The notes below the pieces were generated by a model. The model was given only the letters and a program-made list of their open reading frames with translations. It ran no database searches and had not been told where the DNA came from. Position numbers and translations under genes: made by a program. A DNA stretch of 64,000 nt from DASTFY01 sp963829955 (GTDB taxonomy: Bacteria; Actinomycetota; Acidimicrobiia; Acidimicrobiales; Ilumatobacteraceae), in assembly GCA_963829955.1 (NCBI GenBank), contig CAWHKS010000014.1, forward strand, positions 1 through 64,000, read 5' to 3'. Of this stretch, positions 16,063 through 24,766 are shown one piece after another (positions within the stretch are counted from its first letter, which is position 1; each line of letters starts with the position of its first letter).

Positions 16063-17553
16063 GTGACCGTCGTCCTCGCGCTCGACGGCGGCACGACCGG
16101 CGTCCGCACCCTGGCCGTGTTCCCCGACGGGCGGCCGTCCATCGCCTCCTACCGGGAGTTCACCCAGCACTTCCCCCAGCCGGGGCTGGTCGAGCACGAC
16201 GCCACCGAGATCTGGGAGGCGATGAGGGCCACGCTGCTCGACGTCGTGTCGCGCCTCGACGAGCCGGTGGCGGCCATCGGCATCACCAACCAGCGCGAGA
16301 CCGTTGTCGCCTGGAACCGAACCACGGGGCAGCCGTACCGCAACGCGATCGTCTGGCAGGACCGGCGGACGGCGGCGCGGTGCGCCGAGCTCGAGGCCGC
16401 CGGCCACCTCCCGCTGGTCCGGGAGCGCACCGGGCTGGTGCTGGACCCGTACTTCAGCGGCACCAAGGCCGAGTGGCTGCTGACGCCGGAGGACCAGGGC
16501 GGCGGGGATGTGCCCGTCGGTCCGGACCTGATCATCGGCACCGTCGACACCTGGCTCCTCTGGAACCTCACGGGCGGCGAGGTCCTCGCCACCGACCCGT
16601 CCAACGCCAGCCGGACACTGCTCTACGACATCCGCGAGCACACCTGGAGCGAGGAGCTGTGCGCGCTGCTCGGAGTGCCCATGGAGGCCCTGCCCGACGT
16701 GCGGCCCTCCAGCGGACGGTTCGGGCTGACGTCGGAGCGTTGCGGGGTGCCAGCGGGCATCCCGGTCTCCGGCATCGCCGGCGACCAGCAGGCGGCCCTC
16801 TTCGGCCACGGCTGCTTCGCGCCCGGGGCCACCAAGAACACCTACGGGACGGGCAGCTTCGTGCTCATGAACATCGGCGACAAGTGCCCGCGGCCGACGG
16901 AGGGGCTGCTGACCACGGTGGCCTGGACCCTGGCCGACGGCACGACCACCTACGCCTTGGAAGGCGCCATCTTCGTGACCGGCGCCGCCGTCCAGTGGTT
17001 GCGGGACGGCCTCGGCTTGATCACGGACGCGGCTGAGATCGGCCCGCTGGCGGCCACGGTCCCCGACACCGGCGGGGTGTTCCTGGTGCCCGCCTTCGCC
17101 GGCCTGGGCAGCCCGTGGTGGGATCCGTACGCACGAGGGACCGTCACCGGAATCACCCGCGGAACGACCCGCGCCCATCTCGCCCGCGCCGCGGTGGAGG
17201 CGATGGCGTACCAGACCCGCGATGTGGTGGAGGCGATGTCACGCGCCGCCGGCCGCGACGTGCAGGATCTCCGCGTGGATGGCGGCGCGGCAGCGATGGA
17301 CCTGTTGTTGCAGATGCAAGCAGACCAGCTGGACGTGACGGTGCGGCGCCCGGTCGACCAGGAGACGACGGCGCTCGGCGCCGCCTACCTGGCCGGACTG
17401 GCCGAAGGCGTGTGGGACTCGTTGGACGACGTGGCGGCCGCGTGGCAGCAGGAGGCCGAGTTCGTCCCCACCGGCGACCGGGAGGCCGCGGACGCCTCCC
17501 ATCAGGCCTGGCTCCGCGCCGTCGAGCGCTCACGGAGCTGGGCCGAGGCCTAG
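16063..17553 (+). CDS. glpK: Glycerol kinase
   Basis: ATP-dependent phosphorylation of glycerol to glycerol 3-phosphate (FGGY family). N-terminal phosphate loop LDGGTTGVRT (the usual DQGTTSSR with Gln replaced by Gly), NQRETVVAWNR, VDTWLLWNLTGG, SGIAGDQQAALFGHG, the GTGSF loop and C-terminal VDGGAAAMDLLLQ are all in place. Length (496 residues) equals typical GlpK. GGAAG lies shortly before the GTG start. No glpF or glpD is in the window, so regulation and uptake partners are elsewhere. Confidence 0.9.
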   Translation: MTVVLALDGGTTGVRTLAVFPDGRPSIASYREFTQHFPQPGLVEHDATEIWEAMRATLLDVVSRLDEPVAAIGITNQRETVVAWNRTTGQPYRNAIVWQDRRTAARCAELEAAGHLPLVRERTGLVLDPYFSGTKAEWLLTPEDQGGGDVPVGPDLIIGTVDTWLLWNLTGGEVLATDPSNASRTLLYDIREHTWSEELCALLGVPMEALPDVRPSSGRFGLTSERCGVPAGIPVSGIAGDQQAALFGHGCFAPGATKNTYGTGSFVLMNIGDKCPRPTEGLLTTVAWTLADGTTTYALEGAIFVTGAAVQWLRDGLGLITDAAEIGPLAATVPDTGGVFLVPAFAGLGSPWWDPYARGTVTGITRGTTRAHLARAAVEAMAYQTRDVVEAMSRAAGRDVQDLRVDGGAAAMDLLLQMQADQLDVTVRRPVDQETTALGAAYLAGLAEGVWDSLDDVAAAWQQEAEFVPTGDREAADASHQAWLRAVERSRSWAEA

Positions 17554-17569
17554 GAGGCCTAGCTGTCCC

Positions 17570-18238
17570 TCAGGCGGGAGCGGCCCGCCAGCCCGGGCGA
17601 CGGGCGCCGTCGATGGCGGTGTTGATGGCGGCGTTGATGCGCACCAGCGCGGCGAGCTGCCGTCGCTCCCGGGCCCGGAGCGGCCGGCCCGTGCGGCCGA
17701 CGGCCAGGTAGCGGTCCTCGCCGAGCTCGGTCCACGCCACGTCCTCGGCGCCGTGATCGGCCTGATCGGCCAGGTGCCGGCTGCCCTCCACGAAGGCAAG
17801 AACCCAGCTCGCCGGCGGAGCCGGGCCGGTGGCGATGACCACTGCCGACCCCGGCCGATCGACGACCGAGAGCCACGTCAGCTCGAACACCCGCTGCAGC
17901 TCGGCGCTCAGCAGATCGAGGCGGGCCCCCTCGTCGTCGACCGCGGCCAGACCGGCCGCGGCCTCGAGCAGGGCGAGCTGCGGGTCATGGTCGCCTCCGT
18001 CGACCGCCTGGACCCACTCCACGTCGACGCCCTCGACCTGCGTCACTTCACGGACCAGCAGATCGACCAGGTCGTCCGACGGGAGCGACACCACCAGGTC
18101 GTCGACCGCCCGCCCGCCGCCCCGTTCGAGGATCTCGATCCCGACCACGTCCGCGTGCACCGAGCCGATGCGGCTGGCCACCTGCCCCAGCGCGCCTGGT
18201 CGGTCGGGCAACCAGAGGCGCAGCACGTAACGGGGCAC
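17570..18238 (-). CDS. ACT-domain-containing protein
   Basis: The N-terminal ACT domain (residues 1-75, starting VLRLWLPDRPGALGQVASRIG) is a small-ligand, usually amino-acid, binding module; the LPDRPGALG turn and following IGSVHADVVGIEIL fit well. The rest (about 85-222) shows no catalytic motif I recognise, but it is conserved-looking and may be a second ligand or dimerisation domain. The start is GTG with TACCGT 7 nt upstream. It lies just upstream of the aminotransferase gene, so a link to amino-acid metabolism is reasonable inference. Confidence 0.75.
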   Translation of the reverse strand: MPRYVLRLWLPDRPGALGQVASRIGSVHADVVGIEILERGGGRAVDDLVVSLPSDDLVDLLVREVTQVEGVDVEWVQAVDGGDHDPQLALLEAAAGLAAVDDEGARLDLLSAELQRVFELTWLSVVDRPGSAVVIATGPAPPASWVLAFVEGSRHLADQADHGAEDVAWTELGEDRYLAVGRTGRPLRARERRQLAALVRINAAINTAIDGARRPGWRAAPA

Positions 18239-18245
18239 GGGGACG

Positions 18246-18251
18246 ACGGTA
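18246..18251 (-). promoter_or_regulatory. -10 hexamer TACCGT before ACT gene
   Basis: TACCGT lies 7 nt upstream of the GTG at 18238, with no Shine-Dalgarno sequence. Confidence 0.5.
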
Positions 18252-18307
18252 CCGACCGTGTCCTCGCCGGACGTGTCGGCGCCGTTTCGACTCGGTGAAC
18301 CGTCCCG

Positions 18308-19510
18308 CTACAGCTTGACCAGCCCGCGGCGCAGGTTGCGGAGACCCTGGGCGATGCGCTGCTCGTTCTCGATGAGGGCGAAGCGGACGAACCCCTCGCC
18401 GCCCGGCCCGAACCCGGCCCCCGGGGACAGCGCCACCTCGCAGTCGCGCACGACCATCGAGCAGAACTCGACGGAATTCATCTCGGAGTACGGCTCCGGG
18501 ATCGGGGCCCAGACGAACATCGTCCCCTTCGGCTTGGGGATGTCCCACCCCAACCGCGCCAAGCCGTCGAGCAGGGCGTCCCGGCGAGCCTGGTAGGTGG
18601 CGCAGACCTCCTTCGGGTAGTCCGGCGCCTCGTTCATCGTGACGGTCGCCGCGATCTGGATGGGCTGGAACGCGCCGTAGTCCAGGTAGCTCTTGAGCTT
18701 CACCAGCGCCTGCACCACCTCGGCGTTGCCGACCATGTAGGCGCAACGCCAGCCGGCCATCGAGAAGCTCTTCGTCATCGAGTAGAGCTCGACGGCGCAC
18801 TCCTTGGCCCCGTCGGCCTGCAGGATGGACGGCGGGTCGTACCCGTCGAAGCCGATGTCCGCGTACGCGAAGTCGTGCACCACGACCATCTCCCGCTCAC
18901 GGCAGAAGTCGACCACCCGCTGCATGAACTCGGCGTCGACGCACGACCCGGTCGGGTTGTGCGGGAAGGAGATCACGAGGACGCGGGGCTTCGGCCAGCC
19001 GACCTCCCACGCCGTCTCCAGGTTGGCGAAGAAGTCGCCGGCGTGGTCCTGCTGCACCCGGGCGTCGGACAGGCTCCGCATGGGCACCTGCCGCAGGTCG
19101 GCGCCGGCGAACAGTGGGCCGTAGATGTGGATCGGGTAGCTGGGGCTGGGGACGATGGCCGCGTCGCCGTTCTGCAGCAGCACCCACATCAGGTGGCTGA
19201 AACCCTCCTTGGAGCCGATGGTGTTGGTGATCTCGAGCTCGGCGTCGAGCTCGACGCCCCACCGGCGCTGGTAGAGCGCGGCGACGGCCTCACGGAGCTT
19301 GGGCAGGCCGCGCGACATCGAGTAGCGGTGGTTGCGACTGATGTGCGCGGCCTCCGCCAGTTTCTCCACCGCGATGGCCGGCGAGGGGATGTCCGGGTTC
19401 CCGAAGCCGAGATCGATGACGTCCACACCGGCCCGCCGGGCCTCCACCTTCAGGTTGTTGATGATGGTGAAGACGTACGGCGGGAGGTTGGTGATCCGGC
19501 GGAACTCCAT
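18308..19510 (-). CDS. alaC: AlaC-type class I/II aminotransferase
   Basis: PLP-dependent aminotransferase, closest by pattern to glutamate-pyruvate aminotransferase AlaC: it opens EFRRITNLPPYVFTIINNLK like that subgroup. Motifs are LGFGNPDIPSP, SFPHNPTGS (Asn), the PLP Lys in LYSMTKSFSMAGWR, and the C-terminal substrate Arg in GEGFVRFALIEN. The 400-residue length is typical. The ATG at 19510 has TACGCT 8 nt upstream; the frame stays open further 5' but that overlaps the divergent pyrophosphatase gene. Exact amino-acid specificity is not provable from sequence. Confidence 0.88.
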   Translation of the reverse strand: MEFRRITNLPPYVFTIINNLKVEARRAGVDVIDLGFGNPDIPSPAIAVEKLAEAAHISRNHRYSMSRGLPKLREAVAALYQRRWGVELDAELEITNTIGSKEGFSHLMWVLLQNGDAAIVPSPSYPIHIYGPLFAGADLRQVPMRSLSDARVQQDHAGDFFANLETAWEVGWPKPRVLVISFPHNPTGSCVDAEFMQRVVDFCREREMVVVHDFAYADIGFDGYDPPSILQADGAKECAVELYSMTKSFSMAGWRCAYMVGNAEVVQALVKLKSYLDYGAFQPIQIAATVTMNEAPDYPKEVCATYQARRDALLDGLARLGWDIPKPKGTMFVWAPIPEPYSEMNSVEFCSMVVRDCEVALSPGAGFGPGGEGFVRFALIENEQRIAQGLRNLRRGLVKL

Positions 19511-19518
19511 GGCCAGCG

Positions 19519-19524
19519 AGCGTA
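19519..19524 (-). promoter_or_regulatory. -10 hexamer TACGCT before the aminotransferase
   Basis: TACGCT is 8 nt upstream of the ATG at 19510, in the 52-nt divergent gap shared with ppa. Confidence 0.5.
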
Positions 19525-19562
19525 CTGCCACCCTGGTCTCCGGCTTCGGGCACAATGCACGG

Positions 19563-20069
19563 ATGGCCAAAAAGCCCCGCGACGGCTGCATCTTCGTCGT
19601 CATCGAGATTCCCCGTGGCAGCCGCAACAAGTACGAGATCGACCACGACACCGGGCACATCTTCCTGGACCGCCGGCTGTTCACCGCCACGACCTATCCC
19701 GCGGACTACGGGTTCATCCCCGACACGCTGGGCGGGGATGGCGATCCGCTCGATGCGCTCGTGCTCCTGGAGGACCCGACGTACCCGGGCGTCTGGGTCG
19801 AGGCCAAGCCCGTCGGGCTGCTGTGGATGCAGGACGAGGCGGGCGAAGACGCCAAGGTCATCTGCGTCCCGCCCACCGATCCCCGCTGGCGGGGGGTGGA
19901 GGACCTTCGGGACCTGCCCGAGGAGCTGCTCGAGGAGATCAAGCACTTCTTCGACGTGTACAAGGCCCTCGAGCCGGGCAAGGCCAGCCACACGGCAGGT
20001 TTCGAGAACCGCAAGGGGACCTGGCAGGAGATCGAGCGCAGCCGCGCCCGCTACCTCGAGACCTCCTGA
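19563..20069 (+). CDS. ppa: Inorganic pyrophosphatase (family I)
   Basis: Hydrolyses pyrophosphate to phosphate, pulling biosynthetic reactions forward. The family signature GDGDPLDALVL (three metal-binding Asp) is at about residues 58-68, preceded by YPADYGFIPDTLG; IEIPRGSRNKYEID is the N-terminal substrate segment and IKHFFDVYKALEPGK the C-terminal part. At 168 residues it has normal prokaryotic length. CACAAT lies 6 nt before the ATG, a weak -10. The gene ends before a perfect 16-bp inverted repeat that likely terminates it. Confidence 0.95.
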   Translation: MAKKPRDGCIFVVIEIPRGSRNKYEIDHDTGHIFLDRRLFTATTYPADYGFIPDTLGGDGDPLDALVLLEDPTYPGVWVEAKPVGLLWMQDEAGEDAKVICVPPTDPRWRGVEDLRDLPEELLEEIKHFFDVYKALEPGKASHTAGFENRKGTWQEIERSRARYLETS

Positions 20070-20115
20070 CCCTGTGCCTCCGGAGCGACACTCGGTCCGG
20101 ACTTGTCACTTTCCT

Positions 20116-20168
20116 CGCACAAATCGCGCCGGGCGACCGCTGCGGGGCCCGACGGCGCGATTTGTGCG
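20116..20168. terminator. Perfect 16-bp inverted repeat between convergent ppa and ROK genes
   Basis: CGCACAAATCGCGCCG (20116-20131) is exactly complementary to 20153-20168, with a GC-rich 21-nt loop. It lies between two convergent stops (20069 and 20209), so a bidirectional terminator is the simplest reading. The AAAT/ATTT core is unusual for this GC-rich DNA, so an operator or repeat element is also possible. Confidence 0.55.
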
Positions 20169-20208
20169 TCGGAGGTGACCGCGGGGCGGTTCCCGGGCTG
20201 ATGTCGGG

Positions 20209-21144
20209 CTATGAGCGGATGGAGCTCGGGAGCAGGGCGGCGCCGACCGCGCCGGCGCGCTCCCCCAGGCGGGCGATCTCCAGCCGGGGGTGCGGCCGGT
20301 ACGAGGGCGCGTAGAGGAGCTGGGCCAGCCAGTGGCGGATGGGCTCGACGATGAGGTCCCGCAGCTCCACGAGGCCGCCACCGAGGACGAACAGCTCCGG
20401 ATCCAGCAGGTTGGTGAGGTTGACCAAGCCGATGCCCACCCAGCGGCCGAACATGTCGAGGATGGCGAGCGCCGGCTCGTCGCCCCCCCGGGCGGCCGCG
20501 GTGACATGCTCGCCCGTGACGGCGGCCGGATCACCACCGGCCAGGGCCAGCACGGCCGGGAGCCGGCCCTCGGCCGCGGCGACCCGTCCGAAGTGCGCCA
20601 ACGCCGACCCCGAGGCGAAGCGCTCCCAGCACCCCCGGCGACCGCACGGGCAGTCCGGCCCTTCCAGGTCCACGACCATGTGGCCCATCTCGCCGACGAA
20701 GCCGTTGCTGCCCCGCTGGATGACCCCGCCGGCCAGCACGCCGCCGCCGATGCCGGTGCCCAGCGTGACCAGCACGGCGTCCCGGGCGCCCTGCGCCACT
20801 CCGACGGTCGTCTCCGCCAGCAGGGCGCAAGTGGCGTCGTTGTCGATAACGACCTCGAGGTCACCGACGCGCTCGAGCAGGAGGTCGCGCAGCGGGAGAT
20901 CGCCGACGGAGGCGATGTGCGGCGCGGCCCGCAACATCCCCTCGCGGGTCACCAGTCCCGGCACACCGACCCCGATGGACTCGGCCGGGCCGAGCAGCTC
21001 CGAGAGCTCGCACAGCCGGGACACCAACTCGTCGGTCTCCTTCGGCGTGGGGCGGCGTTCCTCGGCGATCACCTCGCCCTCGTCGTCCAGGACCACCCCG
21101 AGGCACTTGGTGCCGCCGACGTCGATGCCGATCCGCCGGCTCAC
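20209..21144 (-). CDS. ROK-family glucokinase
   Basis: Glucose phosphorylation is the likely activity. The ATP loop IGIDVGGTKCLGVVLD is at residues 5-20; VIDNDATCALLAE has the catalytic Asp; GEMGHMVVD keeps the canonical sugar-binding Glu; CPCGRRGCWE is the zinc motif. Length 311 residues. The GTG start overlaps the stop of the upstream 103-residue gene (GTGA). It closes the long minus-strand block that begins with queG. Confidence 0.87.
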   Translation of the reverse strand: MSRRIGIDVGGTKCLGVVLDDEGEVIAEERRPTPKETDELVSRLCELSELLGPAESIGVGVPGLVTREGMLRAAPHIASVGDLPLRDLLLERVGDLEVVIDNDATCALLAETTVGVAQGARDAVLVTLGTGIGGGVLAGGVIQRGSNGFVGEMGHMVVDLEGPDCPCGRRGCWERFASGSALAHFGRVAAAEGRLPAVLALAGGDPAAVTGEHVTAAARGGDEPALAILDMFGRWVGIGLVNLTNLLDPELFVLGGGLVELRDLIVEPIRHWLAQLLYAPSYRPHPRLEIARLGERAGAVGAALLPSSIRS

Positions 21145-21452
21145 GACACCTCGATGCGCTCGAGACCGTCGTTCACGGTGGCGTCGGAGGTGCCGGCGGT
21201 GCCGGCCGCGCCGTCGAGGGCGGCCGCTCGGGGCCGCATCCCCTCGGCCAGGCGGCTGAAGCCAGCGACCACCTCGGCCAGCTTGTCGGCGGTGGCGGGA
21301 TCCTCGAGCGCGCGCTCCACGGCGTCGAGCACCTGCCGGCCCACCTCGACGGCGGCGCGGGCCACGGCACGGACGGCCTCCACGGTCTCGTCGAGGGGCG
21401 TCGAGCCGGTGCCGTCGGCCGCGGCGTCGTCGACGACCTCGTCCCGTGCCAT
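21141..21452 (-). CDS. Small hypothetical protein, acidic and helical
   Basis: 103 residues, Ala/Asp/Glu-rich and probably all-helical, with no membrane segment or known motif. TAGCGT lies 7 nt before the ATG, so it may have its own leaderless start inside the end of the ArsA gene. Its stop overlaps the glucokinase start, so the two should be expressed together. Function unknown. Confidence 0.65.
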   Translation of the reverse strand: MARDEVVDDAAADGTGSTPLDETVEAVRAVARAAVEVGRQVLDAVERALEDPATADKLAEVVAGFSRLAEGMRPRAAALDGAAGTAGTSDATVNDGLERIEVS

Positions 21453-21459
21453 CCGGACG

Positions 21460-21465
21460 ACGCTA
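21460..21465 (-). promoter_or_regulatory. -10 hexamer TAGCGT before the 21452 gene
   Basis: TAGCGT is 7 nt upstream of the ATG at 21452 and overlaps the 3' end of the ArsA gene, so it would be an internal operon promoter. Confidence 0.45.
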
Positions 21466-22653
21466 GCGGTGCTGGACGACCCGGCCGGCGAAGCCCACCA
21501 CGAGCCGCCCGTCGCGCACGGTGGCCTTGGTCACCGGGCGGCTGACCAGCGAATCGGGCAGCAGCAGCGCCCGCCGGTACGTACCCACGGTGACGATGAG
21601 CTCGTCGCCGCGGCGGACGAGGTCGACCTCATCCCGGCCGGCGAAGCGGAGATCGATCGAGAGCTGCCAGTCGTCGCCGTCCCGCTCGAGCGCGAACGGA
21701 GGGACCGCGCCCAGGTCCCGTGAAGGGTCGCCGCGCCCGTAGAGGCGACCAGCGAACGCCTTCAGCTTCTTGGGGCCGACCGGCTCCTCCGGGGCGAGCG
21801 GGCTCACCAGCACCGGCGCAGGGGCGAAGCCCTCGCGGATGGCGGCCAGCTGCACCTGTTGCGCGGTGCGCCAGTGGTCGAACCACGGATCGGTGACGTC
21901 GTCGGGCAGGAGCCGGTTGACGATGACGGCATCGACCGCGAAGCCGAACAGGCCCAGGTACGTGGCCGTGCGGCGGGCCTCGGCCACGACGACCTGCTCG
22001 GGGTTGGTGACGAGGCGCACGGTCGAGCGGTCGATGTCCGACAGGAGCTCACGCACGCCGGTCAGCCGGTCGTAGAGCCGCTCGAGGGCGTCGAACTGCG
22101 CCTGGCCGGCGATCGGGAGCGCGGTGAGCTGGCGCACGGTGGGCCCGACCAGGCCGGCGACCTGCCGGCTCACCGGGAACAGGCGTCGCATCCACCACCC
22201 GAGCACGTCAGGGAGTGAGAGCAGCCGCAGCGTCTCCGCCGTCGGCGCGCAGTCCACGACGACGACGTCGTACTGCCCCGAGTTGCACAGTTCGGTGAGG
22301 GCCGTGAGCGCCAGGACCTCCTCGAGGCCGGGGAGCACCATGAGCTCCTCCGCGGCGAGCTGCTCGACTCCCGCCCAGGTCAGCACCTCGCCGACGTAGC
22401 TCCGCAGCTCGCCCCAGTGCTCCTCGAGGCGGCGGCGGGCGTCGATCTGCATGGCCTCGAGGTTGCGGCCGGCATCGGTGGGCAGATGGCCGGCTGGGCG
22501 GTCGAGCGCGTCGGCCAGGGAGTGCGCCGGGTCGGTGGAGACGACCAGCGTCCGGTGACCCTTGGCCGCGCTGGCGATGGCCGTGGCCGCGGCCACGGTC
22601 GTCTTGCCGACGCCGCCCTTGCCAGTGACGACGATCAGGCGGGTGGCAGCCAA
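21463..22653 (-). CDS. ArsA-family anion-transporting-type ATPase
   Basis: Deviant Walker A VTGKGGVGKTTVA (residues 9-21) and the switch DPAHSLAD mark the ArsA/Get3 family; VVDCAPTAETLRLLSLP is the second switch. The C-terminal part (about 320-396, FALERDGDDWQLSIDLRFA) is the small ArsA Hsp20-like domain seen in actinobacterial members. No ArsB, ArsC or ArsR gene is nearby, so arsenite export is unlikely; the role is unknown. The start codon is TTG in ccgTTGgctgcc, preceded by GGAG. It lies 16 nt after the SRPBCC gene. Confidence 0.87.
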   Translation of the reverse strand: MAATRLIVVTGKGGVGKTTVAAATAIASAAKGHRTLVVSTDPAHSLADALDRPAGHLPTDAGRNLEAMQIDARRRLEEHWGELRSYVGEVLTWAGVEQLAAEELMVLPGLEEVLALTALTELCNSGQYDVVVVDCAPTAETLRLLSLPDVLGWWMRRLFPVSRQVAGLVGPTVRQLTALPIAGQAQFDALERLYDRLTGVRELLSDIDRSTVRLVTNPEQVVVAEARRTATYLGLFGFAVDAVIVNRLLPDDVTDPWFDHWRTAQQVQLAAIREGFAPAPVLVSPLAPEEPVGPKKLKAFAGRLYGRGDPSRDLGAVPPFALERDGDDWQLSIDLRFAGRDEVDLVRRGDELIVTVGTYRRALLLPDSLVSRPVTKATVRDGRLVVGFAGRVVQHR

Positions 22654-22669
22654 CGGCTCCGCCCCCCGG

Positions 22670-23110
22670 TCACAACTCGGCGCGGGCCTTCAGCTCCTTG
22701 ACGGTGTTGAGGATTCGCACCTCGGCCCGCCGCTTGACGAAGCCGGGAAGGGGCACGACGAGCTCGATGGAGAGCTCGTACACGACGTCGGTCGAGCCCG
22801 GGTCCGTGGCCGAGGGGGCGAACGTGTACGCCCCATCGATCGCCCGCATGATGTCGCCGCGGACGAGATGCCAGGAGAGCTTCTCCGGGGCGGCCGAGTA
22901 GTCGTAGGCCAAGGTGTAGTGCGTGCTGCGCCCGAGGGCCGAGGCCCGGAACTCGACGGCCGTGGCCCGCCCCTGGTCATCCGTCTCCTGGACGACTGCC
23001 TCCTTCACGTCCTTGGCCCACTCCGGGTAGCGGGGGAAGTCCGTGGCCACGGCGAAGCACTGCTCGGGCGAGGCCGCGATGGTGATGGTCTGGGTGGCGG
23101 ACTCAGCCAT
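22670..23110 (-). CDS. SRPBCC (START-like) family protein
   Basis: About 146 residues with the polyketide cyclase/START-like fold: N-terminal ITIAASPEQCFAVATDFPRYPEW and the final long helix VKRRAEVRILNTVKELKARAEL. Such proteins bind hydrophobic ligands such as lipids or polyketides. The ATG at 23110 lies inside the end of the upstream membrane-protein gene (8-nt overlap); an alternative ATG at 23119 adds three residues. The neighbouring PimB and ArsA genes suggest a lipid or membrane-associated job, but this is inference. Confidence 0.82.
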   Translation of the reverse strand: MAESATQTITIAASPEQCFAVATDFPRYPEWAKDVKEAVVQETDDQGRATAVEFRASALGRSTHYTLAYDYSAAPEKLSWHLVRGDIMRAIDGAYTFAPSATDPGSTDVVYELSIELVVPLPGFVKRRAEVRILNTVKELKARAEL

Positions 23111-23639
23111 GGCCTGCATTCTGCTCCATCCCGCCCTCGCTGTGGTGTCCCGCCGCCGACGGGGGGACCCGGCGGGGCGGGAACCGGCCGTGGCGGGCGG
23201 CCCACAGCCCGTTGAGCCCGAGGCCGAACACGGGCACGAGGACCCCGAACGCCAGCGGGGTGAAGGTGCGCAGGCCCGCGGTGACGAGAGCGACGACGAC
23301 CTGGACGGCGAGGAGCAGGCCCAGGCGCAGCTTGACCGGGCTGGGCACCGCGGGGCCCATCAGGAGGAAGAGGCCGGTGACGGCGATCTCGTCGGTGCGG
23401 CTGCGCTGGACCGCTCGGGCGTACCCGGCCAGGAAGGCGGCACAGCCGATGGCGAAGAGCGCGAGGGCCACCGTGACCCCGACGACCTGGGTCCAGTGGC
23501 GGAACAGGACGACCTCCAGCACCGCGGTGACGGTGAAGGCGATGGTGCCGACCGTGTCGAGGAGCACGATGTGCTCCCCCGCGCCACCGGAACCTGCCGC
23601 GTGGTCCGGCCGGGCCTTCTCCGGCTCGGTGGCACTCAC
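23103..23639 (-). CDS. Four-helix membrane protein next to pimB
   Basis: About 178 residues with four predicted membrane segments (near residues 28-45, 50-70, 82-98 and 103-140), a polar N-terminus and a C-terminal tail rich in Arg, Pro and His. No catalytic motif is visible and I do not recognise a named family. The GTG start overlaps the pimB stop and the end overlaps the SRPBCC start, so it is translationally linked to both. Confidence 0.68.
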   Translation of the reverse strand: MSATEPEKARPDHAAGSGGAGEHIVLLDTVGTIAFTVTAVLEVVLFRHWTQVVGVTVALALFAIGCAAFLAGYARAVQRSRTDEIAVTGLFLLMGPAVPSPVKLRLGLLLAVQVVVALVTAGLRTFTPLAFGVLVPVFGLGLNGLWAARHGRFPPRRVPPSAAGHHSEGGMEQNAGHG

Positions 23640-24766
23640 TCGGGCGTCCCGTGCACGTCGAGCGCGTCGCCGAGCCGGCTGGCCAGGGCGTCGTAGGTGA
23701 GCTCCGCTTCGACCCGGCGCCGAGCGGCCTGGCCCAGGGCCCGGGAACGCTCCGGGTCGGCCAGCAGCGAGTCGATGGCGTCGGCCACGGCCTGCACGTC
23801 CTCCGGCGGGTCGATCACGAGGCCAGTCTCGCCGTCGACCACCGCTTCGGCCGCCCCACCGCTCGCCCCCGCCACCTGCGGGACGGCGCAGGCCGCGGCC
23901 TCGAGGAAGACGATGCCGAAGCCCTCTTGCTCCAACCCGCCCCACCGGCTGCGGCACAACATGGCGAAAACATCCGCGGCGCCGTAGAGGGTCGGCAGAT
24001 CCTCGTCGGGCACCCGACCCAGGAAGGCGACCGATGCGCCCGACTCCGTGGCCAGCCGGCGCAGCCGGGCCTCGTCCCGACCGCTGCCGGCGATGGCGAC
24101 GGTGAGGCCGGGGTGGGCGGTCCCCAGGCGCGCCGCGGCGCGGATCAGCGTGTCGAAGCCCTTCCTCGGTACCAGGCGGCTGACGCTGACGACGAGCGGA
24201 CCGGTGGCGGGCAGGCCGAACCGGCTCCGCGCCACCCGCCGCTGCCCCTCGTCGAGGGGCACGAAGCGGTTGACGTCGACCCCCGGGGGAACGGTGACGA
24301 CGTCGAGGGGACGCTCGGCGGCGCGTGCCGCCTCGGCCGCCGCGTAGTCACCGGCACTGATCACCCGACGGGCGCGGCGAAGCACGCGGGCCAGCAGCGG
24401 CCGGCTCCCCGGCAGACGCCCGGGAACGGTGACCTCCGCGCCGTGCAGCACGACGTCGTACGGCAGGTCCAGCGAGGGCCCGATCATGCCCAGGGGCAGC
24501 GCGGGGTCCAGCACCACGAGCTGCACCCCGAGCTCCGACGCCATCGCCTGGACCCGGTTGACCATGATCGGGTGCGGCAGGAGGACCGGCTCCCGCACGC
24601 GGCGCACGAGGAAGGGCTGGCGGCGGTCCCACTCCTCGGCATCGCTGTACGGGCTGGTCAGCACGGCGAAGCTCTCGGGGGGCAGGCGGCGCCAGAGCTC
24701 CCACAGGTAGCTCTGGATCCCGCCCACCTTGGGCGGGAAGTCGTTCGTGACCAGCAGGTGCTTCAC
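23636..24766 (-). CDS. GT4 glycosyltransferase, PimB-like mannosyltransferase
   Basis: Resembles PimB', which adds the second mannose to phosphatidylinositol monomannoside on the cytoplasmic membrane face. It opens HLLVTNDFPPKVGGIQSYLWE, the PimB signature with the Gly-Gly-Ile loop; VSVSRLVPRKGFDTLI is the central donor-site motif, and EQEGFGIVFLEAAACAVP carries the GT4 E-x7-E motif. Length 376 residues matches PimB'. The GTG start overlaps the queG stop. PimA is not in the window, so acceptor identity is inferred from similarity. Confidence 0.85.
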   Translation of the reverse strand: MKHLLVTNDFPPKVGGIQSYLWELWRRLPPESFAVLTSPYSDAEEWDRRQPFLVRRVREPVLLPHPIMVNRVQAMASELGVQLVVLDPALPLGMIGPSLDLPYDVVLHGAEVTVPGRLPGSRPLLARVLRRARRVISAGDYAAAEAARAAERPLDVVTVPPGVDVNRFVPLDEGQRRVARSRFGLPATGPLVVSVSRLVPRKGFDTLIRAAARLGTAHPGLTVAIAGSGRDEARLRRLATESGASVAFLGRVPDEDLPTLYGAADVFAMLCRSRWGGLEQEGFGIVFLEAAACAVPQVAGASGGAAEAVVDGETGLVIDPPEDVQAVADAIDSLLADPERSRALGQAARRRVEAELTYDALASRLGDALDVHGTPE

